From assembly GCA_027924585.1 (NCBI GenBank), contig BSBM01000877.1, forward strand, positions 8,954,001-9,018,000: DNA of 64,000 nucleotides. Direction: 5' to 3'. Position numbers and translations under genes: made by a program. Position 1 is the stretch's first letter, and each line of letters begins with the position of its first letter. Below are positions 44,781 through 55,935 of the stretch, piece after piece. Source of the DNA: Larix kaempferi. Taxonomy: Eukaryota > Streptophyta > Pinopsida > Pinales > Pinaceae. A model generated the notes under the pieces. That model was not told the DNA's origin. It searched no databases and was given only the letters and a program-made list of their open reading frames with translations.

Positions 44781-45369
44781 AATTCAATGTGTGTGTGTTG
44801 ACCCAATGACTATCGACAGGGGTTCACTTCGCACTGTCGTAAAAAACCATCAACCAATCTCCCTTAAACACCAACCCAGAAAGATGGGGAGTTTGCCTTT
44901 GCATAAGCACTTTCATGACTCTTTGATGAAGCATCTCCTTGATGTACATTTTCATTATGTTGTTATGTACTTTGATGATATATATTTTGTACTCATGATG
45001 TTTGGAAGAATGCATAAAAGAAAATGGGATCCAGGAATCCTCTTATCTAATGGTATGGGTTGGAGAGCACTCTTGATTGTTGGGGTGCAATACAAGCAAT
45101 GGGACCCTGAAATAATTTTTGTCTCATTGGTTTCATTTTTTTGGGGGAAACAAGCAGTATGGGAGATGGATTTCCCACTTAATAAAGTAATTTTTGTCAG
45201 AGTAGTGCAACAGCAAGCAAGATGTTTCCTCTCTAAAATCTTCATGGAAACTCAAAGACTCAAGGTTGGGCAATTCAATGACAACTTCAAAGCATTATAC
45301 AGAAAGCAGGTTCTTCAACACCCATGTTTGAAATTGCTTGAGGACAAGCAATATTGGGAAGGGAGGATT
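44767..45369 (+). pseudogene. 3' coding end of an LTR retroelement, unassigned
   Basis: A plus-strand frame of 239 codons starts at 44767 and runs past 45369 into the LTR. Its last element-specific part ends with LKLLEDKQYWEGR immediately before a purine tract and an LTR start. Pol C-termini of plant Ty3 elements often end in such an LEDKQ-type sequence. The rest (YFDDIYFVLMMFGRMHKRK and others) shows no domain I can name. I take it as the decayed end of pol or a following ORF; the open frame may be partly accidental. Confidence 0.4.
45356..45369 (+). other. Polypurine tract before an LTR
   Basis: GGGAAGGGAGGATT directly precedes TGTCACGTCCC, a typical Ty3/gypsy LTR opening. It fixes the orientation (plus) of the LTR that starts at 45370. 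Confidence 0.6.
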
Positions 45370-46089
45370 TGTCACGTCCCAAATTTGGCATTGGGTCACA
45401 ATGGCCTAAGAAAATTGTCCATATTCATTAGAGTTTGTCAAATTGATGCTAAAGGTCAAATAATTGCCAAGGAGGAAAATTACTAGTTTCCTAGGTTTGG
45501 GGTGGAAGCTTTGGGATTTGGAATAAGGGGGATAATAAATGATGTTTGAACATCAGAATGGAATAAATATTCAATAAAGGAGATAAATAAATATATACAA
45601 GTGAAAATCAAAGTGGCATTTTATCATGAAGACACATGGAGGAAGTGGGACCCACATATGGCTAGATTTCCCTCACTACACTTGGCATCATTTTCTCACC
45701 AATTCAAATTCAAGGTGAATGGTAACATACTTGGGGGAGTTCAAAGGGTATTATTCATGGCATGAATCATCCAAGGTCAAAATATAGAGGAAGAGTAACT
45801 CCCATGGAAGAGGAAGAGACAATTTGGAGCTAGTGGAACACTTGGGCTAGATTCCCTATTTCTATGACAACAATGATGAAGATGCTATGACACCTATGAC
45901 ACAAATCAGACCTGAAGGCTGAAATATGACATATATGACATGTCAGGGCTAAACATAGCCTCCAAGAGGGCGCTCAAGGGATTTAGGGAAACTAAGATGC
46001 TTCCACATGTGATTTGGTGGAAGTAGGAGACTAGGAATTGTTGTACAAGTGGCGTTCTTTGGAATATCTTCCCAACTTGAGTTGGCATG
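45370..46089 (+). repeat. LTR, 5' portion, interrupted by the 9.8 kb inverted-repeat element
   Basis: Starts TGTCACGTCCC right after the purine tract at 45356-45369 and runs to the target site AGTCT at 46090. The remainder should resume at 55931 after the inserted element. I could not fix its far end or find a partner LTR in the window. There is no coding sequence. Confidence 0.5.
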
Positions 46090-46094
46090 AGTCT
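46090..46094 (+). other. Target-site duplication AGTCT, left copy
   Basis: AGTCT directly precedes TGTTAACA (46095). The same five bases directly follow the closing TGTTAACA at 55930. This pair defines the inserted unit. Confidence 0.75.
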
Positions 46095-46760
46095 TGTTAA
46101 CATCCAAATCATACCCTCTAGATTGTGGGAGAGGGAAAGTCGGGGTAACCACTAACCAACTTTAGACTAATGCTATTGACCCAGCATAGTCAGAGAGGGC
46201 TCTCTCTACAAACATATGAAAGACTGGAAATAATCAAAGGCGTCAACAATGAAAACGTACGCCAGCATTCATCACTCAAGATATTCAATCAATAAAACAC
46301 ATAGAAGGTCCGATTTATGTTAGGATAGCTCGTTCAAATGGTTTGGAGAGAAAATCATGAGGAAAACCTGGGTGATGGAGTCAAAACAGAAAACATAAAT
46401 CAAATACAGTGCTGCAGCTAGGAATGTCAAAACAGAGGCAAGGTAGCCACCCATTTACAATCGGTGAGCTTTTTAATTTGGTGATAAGGAAGAGAATAGA
46501 AACAGTCCATTGATGTAGAGCATAAAATGATTAATTCTACACCAACTTTAGCATAAACTAATTGTGAAATGTTTGGTAAGATTCGAACGGAGCATAATCT
46601 CTATGAATTCCATTCAAACACTACACTGAACCAAACATGAATAAGCATTTACAAAATGGATTTACTATGAGGGAAACACAAATTCATATGGGAAAATAGA
46701 AGGAACAGACTGTAAGGAGAATGACATAGGAATCTCTGCGATTAAAACCAGCTTCAATCA
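46095..46760 (+). repeat. Left terminal inverted repeat
   Basis: Reverse-complementary to 55270-55930 with many substitutions and some indels. Strongly matching blocks include CCAAATC-TACCCTCTA, GTCGGGGTAACCACTAACC, CCAGCATAGTCAGAGAGGG, CATTCATCACTCAAGATATT, GGCAAGGTAGCCACC and CATAATCTCTATGAATTCC. By eye the match is about three quarters or better over roughly 650 bases and fades inward near 46760. Confidence 0.85.
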
Positions 46761-46989
46761 CTGTAATTTCATTAAAGACAAAATGTTTTAGGATAGAGCA
46801 ACGCTCTCCCAAGGCCTCAGCCACTTGATTTTCCAACCCCTAATTATTCTATTACAATGCTTTTTTATAGGCTCTTGGCCTTGAACTAGTCCTTAGGAAA
46901 CAAACAAAATTACGCCGCCACCTTAACAACCCCAAATTCGGAATATTACATACGTTTCATGTTCCAAACAGACCGATTAAGACGGGATT

Positions 46990-48387
46990 CGGGAAACAAA
47001 ATATTATGAATAGGGTGCCACCTTACTGTGAAGTCTTCAATCAACCTTGCGAATCAAAGAAGTCCTCTATCTTCAGAGAGCTATCGGCCTGTGACTCTTC
47101 AGCAGGAGGGGGATGTGTCACTCTCTCAGTGGGGAGAACAAGGTCATGGACAATCTCCTTGTCTTGCTGGATGTTTCCCTCCTCTCTGGGAATCTCCTAT
47201 TTTCTTTGATGCCGAATTCTCTTGTGCACCTATCACCCTTTGGGTTCTTCCTCCTCACTAGCAGAGATGGATTCCACGTGGTCAAATATCATTGGAGACG
47301 GAGGAGCAGGTTTTGCCTCCATCTCGGACCATGCCTACTCTGGCATGAAAAGCACTCCGGATTCCTGCACCTTCTCCATGACCCAATTCCAACTGAAAGA
47401 TGCCCCAAGCTACAAGGTGTACCATCCTCTCTATATATTGATCTCGTACAGTGGACAAAAAAACCATATCCATAACTTCTGTGATGATGACAACGACTAC
47501 ATGCGGACATAATCGCCATGATAGCTTGATCGGACTCCTCAATCAAGTAACAATGATGCCCAATGTCCGAGCTAACCTGAAGCATGCTTGGTAAAGATAT
47601 CCAGATAGACGATGGAGAAGATGATGACGTTGAGGTGGCCTCTGTCGCATCAACAATCATTTGGGTGACCCTAGAGATGCCTTTAAGCCACCTATCCACC
47701 TGGTATTTCCTATGCCACAAAAATTCACCTCACTTCTCCTCCGTACGCCGAATGATGCGGGTCACATCACCCTTGCGACTTCTCAGGCCACCCAACAGTC
47801 CACACAAGCAGCTTTCCTTTTGCCTGCACCCTTATCACCTGCTGCTTCGACCCTTCACATTTATCAGCATTTTTACCGATGGGCACTTGACTCATACAAG
47901 AAGACAAAAGGCGGCATGGTAACTATCCCAACAAGCGGCTAAACAGAAAAACCAAAATCGATCGCCGGAGATGCTCTCTTAGCTGAATGCCTCCACTAGC
48001 TTGTGAGTCCTTCATTAGTATGTTTATAATTCCTTAAGGATTTCCCCTTCACAACCATATGGATGGGAGTGATGTCTCCCCCACTTACTTGCCTCGACTC
48101 TCTTCCCCCTTCTAGGGCTGAGGCCTGAAGTCACTAGTACCGGAGGAACTTGTCATTTGTGGTGGATACCTTTGGTCAGAAACTATCCCAAATTGAGGCT
48201 TGGAATTGACCCACATTCGACGTTGGGTGGACCAAAATTTACTTTGAATGATCAACAGGATAGGGGAGCTATCCTCAATGTTGAGGCCGAGTCCAAAACG
48301 GGCAGTTAAGGAGGTCTGCCGACTCTCAGGCGGACTTTGATGAAACAAGGTGACAACCGACACCTTCGGGGAGGTCTCTAGCCTCAA
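46990..48387 (-). pseudogene. Left-arm gene, broken, unknown protein
   Basis: Transcribed outward (minus) from the TATA box near 48725. Coding-like pieces are 48387-48112 (MRLETSPKVSVVTLFHQSP, RFGLGLNIEDSSPILL) and 47720-47289 (KYQVDRWLKGISRVTQMIVD, a Ser-rich stretch, SMLQVSSDIGHHCYLIEESDQAIMAIMSAC). A further piece in another frame is GIFQLELGHGEGAGIRS at 47542-47282. They read like fragments of one protein broken by frameshifts and stops. I recognise no domain. It is not visibly homologous to the right-arm gene, although both are preceded by homologous promoter regions. Confidence 0.45.
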
Positions 48388-48599
48388 ATATCTAGGGTTT
48401 CGAGAGAAAAATATAGAACAGAGTGGTTTGGTCTAGGACGAACGAAATACAGGACCACTAGAACCTTCTGCGCTCGGCTACGTCTGTAGGACCTTTAGAA
48501 TTCGACCAATTTTAGTGCCAAGAAGTCGAATTTCTGTACCAGGACAAAATTCCTATCTCACAGAACGACCTCTAACCCTGAATCTTTCCAGAGTCTGGC

Positions 48600-49535
48600 T
48601 CCTCATTGGTCTTCCTGACGACAAAATGCGTTTCCTTCTTCAACCTGCTTGCGACCAGAAACCCCTGGCCCAAATGGACCCCGAAAAAATAAAAATGTCA
48701 ACTTTACCCATCGACGGTTATATATATAAACCTTGTTCACTTATCCTCCGGGATTATTTGTTAGATGCATATCAAACCCAGCCATTGATATTTCACGTGC
48801 TGATCTCCTCCGTAAGATCTAGTCCCCACTTTAACTACTGATTTGACAACCCCTATCTGCCAGCCGTTGGATCATTCCATCTATCTTAATCTCCACCGTA
48901 TGACACGAAACATCGTACCTTGACAAGCGAGATTTCATTCCCCTAAAATGGTTTTGCTTTACCACTCATCCCCTTGCGACCAGATCCGACGGTGACACCT
49001 GGAAAATGGGTTTGAATATCGTGACCACCTTCCCGTCTATCCGGCGTGCAACTTCCTGACGCGACGATCATTAGGGACCATTGATCCTCTCAAGACCATC
49101 TACACCGTTTATTTTGTCACATTTCACTTACCACTGTGGGACCCTTAGCCTCGATGGTAGGATATTACTCTACCTCCCTGGGCTGTCCATGTGGCCAGAG
49201 ATCTACCTTTATGCTTTAGCGGTATCACATGCTACTGAAATGGTATCACTTACCGCTAGTCTCACCGTACAACGCCACCTCTAGCTGCCATCTGTCTGGC
49301 GGCATTCCCCATTGCAACCGCCCTTATGACTATTCCCTGCGCGCCTTGTCTATGCGACCATTAACGATGACCGTTGATCTCCCTCTAGCTCCCATCCAAT
49401 GGTGGAAATCGGCGTGGTGGTTACCCTTTATATTATTTCCTTCGAACTATAGACTTAGGCTCTTTTTTGGGCTATTTTGGTCACATTTTAATGCTTTCTT
49501 CCCCATTATTTTCCCTTTCCAAGCATATTTAACAC
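48600..49535 (-). promoter_or_regulatory. Left inner inverted block with TATA box (promoter, minus strand)
   Basis: Reverse-complementary to about 50425-51400 in many blocks: CTGGCGGCA-T-CCCAT, CGAT-AACGA-G-CCGT-GATCT, CTATAG-CTTAGG and TTTATATATATAA followed shortly by AGTTGACATTT. On the minus strand a TATA box (TTATATATATAAACC complement, 48719-48731) lies upstream of the left gene. The block starts with a purine-rich GGAGGTGGGGG then TGTTAAATATG, reminiscent of a purine tract plus LTR start. Confidence 0.6.
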
Positions 49536-50424
49536 CCCCACCTCCATTTCTCTTATTCCTTTAGCACCTAGCTATGGGAAACAAACACAATCTCTAGTTT
49601 TCATCAAGAAAATTTTGAGACATCCCTTTCTTCCACCATCTGTCTATGCTGTAAAAATCAGGTGTTAGCAACTGGCTCCAACTGGGGATGCTATCCTCCC
49701 TGTAAGGTAGAAAAGAACCTCGTAGACCAAGTGCCTGATCCATTGGGTGGATCTTGCAAGAATTTTTTTCCCGGTAGACTACTTGGGAGGGTTTTCCTGA
49801 AAACATTCATGGCAAAAACCCGCGGGGATTCGGTTGCGCAGTGTATCCTGTGGTGACCTGAAACCTAGCCAAATGCTCTGTCCTACTATAGACTGGAAAC
49901 CTCTTAAAATCAAAGCCAAAAAGTGAAGCTGTACATTCTGAAAACATACTGGAAATTGCTGCAAATTGGAATTTACTACTGATGTTTGAAATGCCAAAAA
50001 ACTTGAGGCTTATTTATATACAAACTACTTTACTTGTGAGGCCGCGGCTCTAAGTAATGCAAAAATGCCAGTGCAACCAGTTTATCAACTGACTCCTTAG
50101 GAAGGTCTTCTCATCATGCTGGACTGATTCCAGAGCAGCGAGGGTTAATGGCCCGAGGCAATGGTGAAATACGAGGACCCCTCGAGTGAAACCAGAACCC
50201 TTACTCCAGCTACGGAACTCTTCTATGTATCCAACCACTGGATCATGAAAAAAATGGTACGCACCACATGCCCTTTGCACCACAGCAGCTAGTTGTTAGC
50301 ACCTAAGTAATATGCAACATAAATGTTGAAAATGAAGGATGGAAGGTTAGAAAATTTACCTGGTGGAGGCCCGAAGTCCTTTTCTTTCTCCATGGTTAGA
50401 TGCTAAGGTATGAGAAGATTGGTG
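49536..50424 (-). pseudogene. Central spacer with a possible spliced minus-strand gene (about 90 aa)
   Basis: An ATG at 50393 opens MEKEKDFGPPP. A donor CAG/GTAAAT at 50360/50359 and an acceptor ACTAG/CTG at 50289/50288 would remove a 71-base intron with a good branch-point-like GTGCTAAC. The second exon reads in phase AYHFFHDPVVGYIEEFRSW, TRGVLVFHHCLGPLTLAAL, SQLINWLHWHFC and stops at 50050. Further protein-like text continues at 49806-49594 (REKNSCKIHPMDQALGLR) in the same frame after a stop. I know no family. The clean splice sites and phase make chance less likely, but no transcript evidence is available here. Confidence 0.4.
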
Positions 50425-51400
50425 TGGAAGGGGTGAATATCGTGCACCATGAGAAAATTTGCAAAGAAATGTGTTAAAGGACCTTTTAAATGTTCAAAAT
50501 AACCCTAAGTCCTATAGTCCGCATGTAAATAATGTGAAGGGTTAAGTGCTACGTAGGTTAGCACCGTCGATCGGGCGCAGGTGCGAGATCGACGGCTCTC
50601 GTTGATCGTCACATGGCCGAGTTGCAAGGAAGAAAAGGAATGGGCAGTTGTGATGGGCATTGCCGCCAGATAGGTGTTAACTCTGGAGGACGTCGCAAGG
50701 AAGAAAAGCGTCAAGGAAAAGTGTTTCAGGTGTGTGCAATGCCTCGATGGTGGGGAAAAGGCACTAGAGATCTACGACAGAGGTCCATCATCTCAGATCG
50801 AAGGTTTGGGATGGGTATGCTTCGCTACCCCATAGATCTCCCGAGATTAATGGTGCGGGTGGCAGGGAAGGTCAAATCAACGGTGATGCGATAATAAAGG
50901 TGCACGGATGACAGATGAGGTGGAACCAGTCGGAGGAAAGGGACAGAGAGGTTAAACGTGTCATTTGTCCTGCCGTGGATGCTACGCAAAATCAGATCAA
51001 CAGTTCTTGACGAGGGACGCATCGAGGAGTATCCCGCTGGATAAAGGAAGGAGTGGTTGCAAAAAATGGGACCCATTCGACAGATGTCAACACCAGGGCC
51101 TGTCACACAACGAAAAGGTGGTTTTGGAAAACCACTTAGGTGTATGCGAACTACTTTTGTAGATGCGTGGGGTCCAAATGAACGGTGCAGATCAACGCGG
51201 GAAGGATGATTCTACGGTAGAAAGGAGTTGGCTGTCAAATCTGCAGTTAAAAAGGAGAGCGGATCCGACGGTTGAGATCAATACATGGGTGATCGACGGG
51301 GGAAAGAATTGGACAGGTGGTGAAGAAGCTCGAAAGATAAAAAGAAAGGGTTTATATATATAAGGAGCAGTGTGGGAAGTTGACATTTGTTTTCGAACTT
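50425..51400 (+). promoter_or_regulatory. Right inner inverted block with TATA box (promoter, plus strand)
   Basis: Counterpart of 48600-49535 in inverted orientation. It opens with GTGTGGAAGGGG then TGAATATCG, has GATC-GACGGT-type phrases, and ends with TTTATATATATAAGG (51351-51365) and AGTTGACATTTG just before the right-arm gene. The TATA box lies about 180 bases ahead of the first ATG at 51542. Confidence 0.6.
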
Positions 51401-51541
51401 GTCGAAATCAGAAGCCTCTCGGCGTGTGGGAGACGATGAAGGTGACAGGACCTTCGATAGGGCATGCTTAGGGTTTCCAGTGAAAGGTAATACCTTGCAA
51501 CTGCCATTCTCTACAAACCTAGGTCTATTCATAATCATGAA

Positions 51542-54500
51542 ATGGAAGAGGAACAATTTTCTACTAGCTCTAGGGTTAAAATTGCTTTAGAAGATAGCGA
51601 TTTCGATGTATATGACACTGGTGTTCGTCTCCCCATGCATAAGGTTAAGAAGAGGATAAGGACCTTGCTCGAGCAGGGTTTAGATATACATAGGGTTTTC
51701 TAGTCTTCCTTCTTTTTCTTCTGCCCAAACTAGATTATGCCTTTTCCTGAGTTTGTGTCTTGGTGTTCGTCGAACTATTCAAAGCCCTAGCGGGTTATCA
51801 TGGATGTCCAACAGTCGAAAATCGTCTGTACAATAGACACGTCGGTCGTTAGGAGGTATTTAGGAGTCCCTGAGTCCCTAACCATTGAGTCCGATGGTTT
51901 GTTTGAAGAGTCTGTCATTGCTTTTTTTCGTCAAGTTTCCCCCGAAGGTCAGCAAGAATTTTTGACCACTTGCTTTAAACCTGATGTAGAAGTTGCAGAA
52001 GCCCCTTACCCATTGGATGTCATACTTTTTAATGACAATACCGAATTGATCCTTTCGTTGTTTACCCAGTTTTTAGGTTTAGATACAGACTTATGGGTCA
52101 CAGAATTACAGTTAAGCTTGTTGTTTAGGATCATCGTCAGTTCGCAAGGAATTGAAAATACACCAGTACTGTCCCTCAGGTTTGAGGATTTTCTAGCAGA
52201 AAAGATCCATTTGCAATTGAGCAGTTTTACCAATACTAGGATTTTCCGGTATTAGGTTCAATTGATGAATATGGTTATCACCAGGAGTGTAGAGAGATTG
52301 CAGTTTTCACCACTACTTGACACAGATGCTTTGGACGACAACGTATTTAACTACTTAAACTATATTTTACCCCTGTTTATGAGGTCATTTTTGGGGAGAG
52401 ATTACCCAGGGTTTTGCTGGAGATGGAGGATATGATGCAGCTGAAAGATGAATTGGTAGTTGGAGACTGGTTTCTATTGAAAGAGGCTACAGTGATCAGG
52501 TTATACGGCTTCACACACGAGCCCTATATTTTTCCCGCCTTCCTGACTCTGAGGGTTTTTGCTCTCAAGTTCGTTAGGAAAAAGCTGATTTTGGAGGAGA
52601 ACCAACTTTTGCAATTCAATATGGGTACTGATGTAAAATACCCATGGAAGGTAGGTCCATTCATCGTAAAGAGCAAGGAAGCTCTGGAAGAGGTAGAAAG
52701 GTTATTAAAGCTTATGGGGTTCAAGAAAGATGTGGCAATTGACTATGATGCTCTGCATATTATTTCTAAGAGGAGGAAATTATGTAATCTGAGGGCTTTT
52801 GAACATAAAGAGATGGAAGGACTACTAAAGGGCCGAAATTTGCATCACTACGAGGCCAATGTGGAGGAGGTTGTGGATTTGTAAGAGGACAACCTAATTC
52901 TATCTGATTTGATAATGGACATAGATCAGGTGCCAGACACTTCAGAAGTGGGTTGGAAAAGAGATTTAGAAGAAGTTAAAGATGCAGAAACTGAAGAAGG
53001 GAGCGGAGACAAGCGGCCCAAAGTGGAAGTGCGGGATGAGGTAGTTGTTGACACAACTCAAAATGAGTTGGTGGTTTCTGCAACTAATTGGGAGTTGGTT
53101 GTCTCAGTAGCTCAGGAAGAATTGATCGCTTCGATGGAGGATGAAGGAGTAGATAAAGAGGAGCTCTCAGTTTCGGAGGTCGAGGTTCAAGAATACCAAT
53201 TTCAAGAGGTAAAGGAAGGTCGTGATGCAGGTAGATTTCGTCCAGCGCTGACCTGTGCGAGAAATATGGGAAAAATAAACAAGCCTCTACCCAAAATATT
53301 TTTAATCTAATGCCAGCAGTCCAGGATCTATCAAGTTATGGGGTTTCTTTGATGACCAACAGAGACTCGAAAAGCAACACTTTAAACCTAGCTATTTGCA
53401 CAGAGAATAAGGTGACCGAAGTAAGGGTCGATTGGAAGAAAATCCCAGTGCCAGATAAAAACCAGTTTCATAAGTAGATCGGAGACTGCATATATGATGA
53501 TTTCGTGGGAGCAACACTAAAAGATGATAATTTGGAGGTTACTGTAAAAAATTTAGAAGGCCAATTGAACCATGAAAGACTACAAAACAGAGCTTTCCAA
53601 CAGAAGGTCAAGAAGCTAGAATCTGACCTAGTTGGAAATGAAGGCGAAGACAAAACCAGTAAACGACTGTTGGTAGAAAAATATAAGCTCATTTTGAAGC
53701 TGCAGAAAGCGGCGAAGATCCCAAATATACAGCTAATCTAGCCTCCAGAGGAAACAAAACTGGAGATAGAAAAGGATTCCTTATCTAAATAATTGAGTGA
53801 CTATAAAGCATAATTGTTAAAGTTTGCTGGTAAAGAAGACAATTGGAAAAGGGAGAGAATAATCTTGGAAAAGCAGCTTGAAGATTTAAAAAGTAACTTG
53901 TCCAATTTGGACATGCGGCCTTAAAATATGAACCAAAATGGAGATGAAGATAGTGCAAACAGCCTGGTGCAGGTATGTCCCATGTCAGTTTGAAAGATGT
54001 TGAGATCAAAGAATTGAAGGAAAAATCCCAGAGATTGGAAGAGGAGAGCAAGAAAAAGGAAGAAGAAATAAGAACCCTGCAGGAGAAATACCACAAGCTA
54101 GGGGAAGTTAATAAAAAGCTTTCTCATCAAGTTATAGGCTAGGCGGCCATGCAAGGATGTAAACATCAGGTGTGGGATCAGATTATTAAAGTAGTTGAAG
54201 AGTTTAGGTCGTACCTGGATTTTATGAGAATTAAGGAGAAAACAGTCAGCGATGCTTTTACAAGTTGTGTGGCCATGAAGGAAACTCTAAGCCGAAAGCC
54301 CAAAGAGACGGCACATAACGCTCTTACTTTTATAAATAGTTTATCAGAAGAGGAAAGGAGAACCTTGAATATTCGAAATCGGATCTCAGCAATGGCAGCG
54401 GCAAGAAGGGTTCTCGGGAAGCATGCACAGGTAGAAGGTGTGGAAGCCAAGGTCGAGGAAATGAAGAGGCAGGTAGCAAGATTCAAAGGGAAGTTTGGAA

Positions 54501-54810
54501 AGCTAGTCGAAATGGGATTACCCGCGTTATGGGATGATAATTAGGAGCTGATTTCCCCAAACGCATATAAAAATTTTCTCTTCGCCATAAGAATGAATCA
54601 TGCAAAATTCAAATAGCTGAACCATCTACTCACCGACAAAATTCTGATGGAAAATCTCACAGAAGATTTCGTAATCCTGAATAGGTTGATCGCTATTGGC
54701 GAAAGACTTCCCCCACTTTCCTATTCTGATCACATCCAGATGAGGGTTATGGTGAAGGAAATGGTGGAATATGACCTTCCATCTGGCGAGCTATGGACCT
54801 TTGTGTAAAA
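51542..54810 (+). pseudogene. Right-arm gene encoding a long coiled-coil protein, broken
   Basis: From ATG 51542 (MEEEQFSTSSRVKIALEDSD) the frame passes three stops before 51800, then 151 codons (RRYLGVPESLTIESDGLFEE, ELILSLFTQFLGLDTDLW). It shifts frame near 52410 into 156 codons (DWFLLKEATVIRLYGFTHEP, KKLILEENQLLQFNMG). An acidic Val/Glu-rich stretch follows (52909-53310), then long heptad-rich helices (NLEGQLNHERLQNRAFQQKV; LKEKSQRLEEESKKKEEEI; 53505-54120) and a final helical domain (54149-54544, ARRVLGKHAQVEGVEAKVEE). The whole could be a globular N-terminus plus coiled-coil tail of roughly 900-1000 residues. I recognise no enzyme. A capsid-like or structural role is only a guess. Confidence 0.55.
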
Positions 54811-55250
54811 ATATGGACAAGTGAGATACATGCTTCATCCTGCACAATAGCCTCTAGGCTTTTTTATTTTTCAAAAGAGCTGTTGTTATTTTCAAAGGCT
54901 TCCGCAACATTTTCATTTTTGAAGTAATTTGTAATATTTTTTGAGGCGGATATTGGGAATAGCCAGCTGGTGCAATTACTTTAATATCCTTTTATCTTTT
55001 ATTTTTGAACTTAGAAGTCATCCAGTAAAAGGACTGGTGAATATGAAAAATAGTTAGGCCTGCTTCGCCCCTTTTTGATAGTGGCGAATATGTCTTGATG
55101 AGGTGGCATTTTGTTATAACTGTTTTCAAATATTAGTAGGTCGAGCCGGAGGCTCTAGGAAGCTATATATGCTATGTAATTGAATGAAAAAGGGTTGAAA
55201 ACTTTTTGGAGAATAGTGTATTGCTCCATGTAATCTTTTGAGCTATTTTG

Positions 55251-55256
55251 AATAAA
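55251..55256 (+). terminator. Possible poly-A signal AATAAA of the right-arm gene
   Basis: AATAAA lies about 440 bases after the last coding-like sequence and just before the right terminal repeat begins, in an AT/T-rich setting typical of plant 3' ends. Confidence 0.4.
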
Positions 55257-55269
55257 GTTGACAAAGCTG

Positions 55270-55930
55270 AGCAAGTGTTTTAACAGGGATTCCTGTGTTA
55301 TTGGTCTTGCAGTATGTTCCTTCTCTTTTCCCATGTGAATTATGTTTCTTTCTTTGTTAATCCATTTTGTAATTGCTTACTCATGTTTGGTTCAGTGTAG
55401 TATTTGAATGGAATTCATAGAGATTATGCTCTGTTTAGATCAATCCAAACATTCCACAATTATTTTATGCTAAATTCAATATAGAATTCATGTTTCCATG
55501 CTTTATATTGATGGACTGTTCATTTCTCTTCTAAATCCCCAACTAAAAGATTTTTGACTGTGAGCTGGTGGCTACCTTGCCCCTATATGAATGTATCTAC
55601 AAAGTATTTGTCAATGATGTTCATATTTTGTTTAATTTGACTCCATTGGCCCAATATAGATCCCTGCTGTTTTCCAACCACAATTTACAAAAATAAATCT
55701 GCCCTAACAAAAGTCTGGCCTTCTAGATGTGCTTGATCGAATATCTTGAGTGATGAATGTTGGTGTATGTTTTCATTGTTGAAACCTTTGATTATTTCCA
55801 GTCTTTCATATTTTTGTAGAGAGATCCCTCTCTGACTATGCTGGGTCAGTAGCATTAGTCTAAAGTTGGTTAGTGGTTACCCCGACTTGCCCTCTCCCGC
55901 AACTTAGAGGGTACGATTTGGGTGTTAACA
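55270..55930 (-). repeat. Right terminal inverted repeat
   Basis: Reverse complement of the left terminal repeat with the same landmark blocks. It ends CGATTTGGGTGTTAACA at 55930. The outermost 8 bases, TGTTAACA, are palindromic and therefore identical at both ends on the same strand. Confidence 0.85.
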
Positions 55931-55935
55931 AGTCT
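55931..55935 (+). other. Target-site duplication AGTCT, right copy
   Basis: AGTCT immediately follows TGTTAACA and matches 46090-46094 exactly. Confidence 0.75.

Larger units (their letters stand above)
46095..55930. mobile_element. 9.8 kb inverted-dimer element with long terminal inverted repeats, unclassified
   Basis: The unit begins and ends with the palindrome TGTTAACA and is flanked by AGTCT on both sides. The outer about 650 bases at each end are inverted repeats. A second inverted pair lies in the interior (48600-49535 against 50425-51400) and contains TATA boxes pointing outward. Two broken genes run from the centre toward the ends. TG...CA termini with 5-bp duplication are what a retroviral-type integrase leaves, yet the terminal repeats are inverted, unlike LTRs. 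I see no transposase, integrase or RT, so it was mobilised in trans or has lost the gene. Candidates are an unknown TIR superfamily, a Ginger-like element, or an LTR element with giant LTRs in inverted order. Confidence 0.7.

Noticed and set aside
46095-55930. Mutator-like transposon
   Set aside because: Long terminal inverted repeats fit, but the duplication flush with TGTTAACA is 5 bp, not 8-11 bp, and no MuDR-type transposase text was seen.
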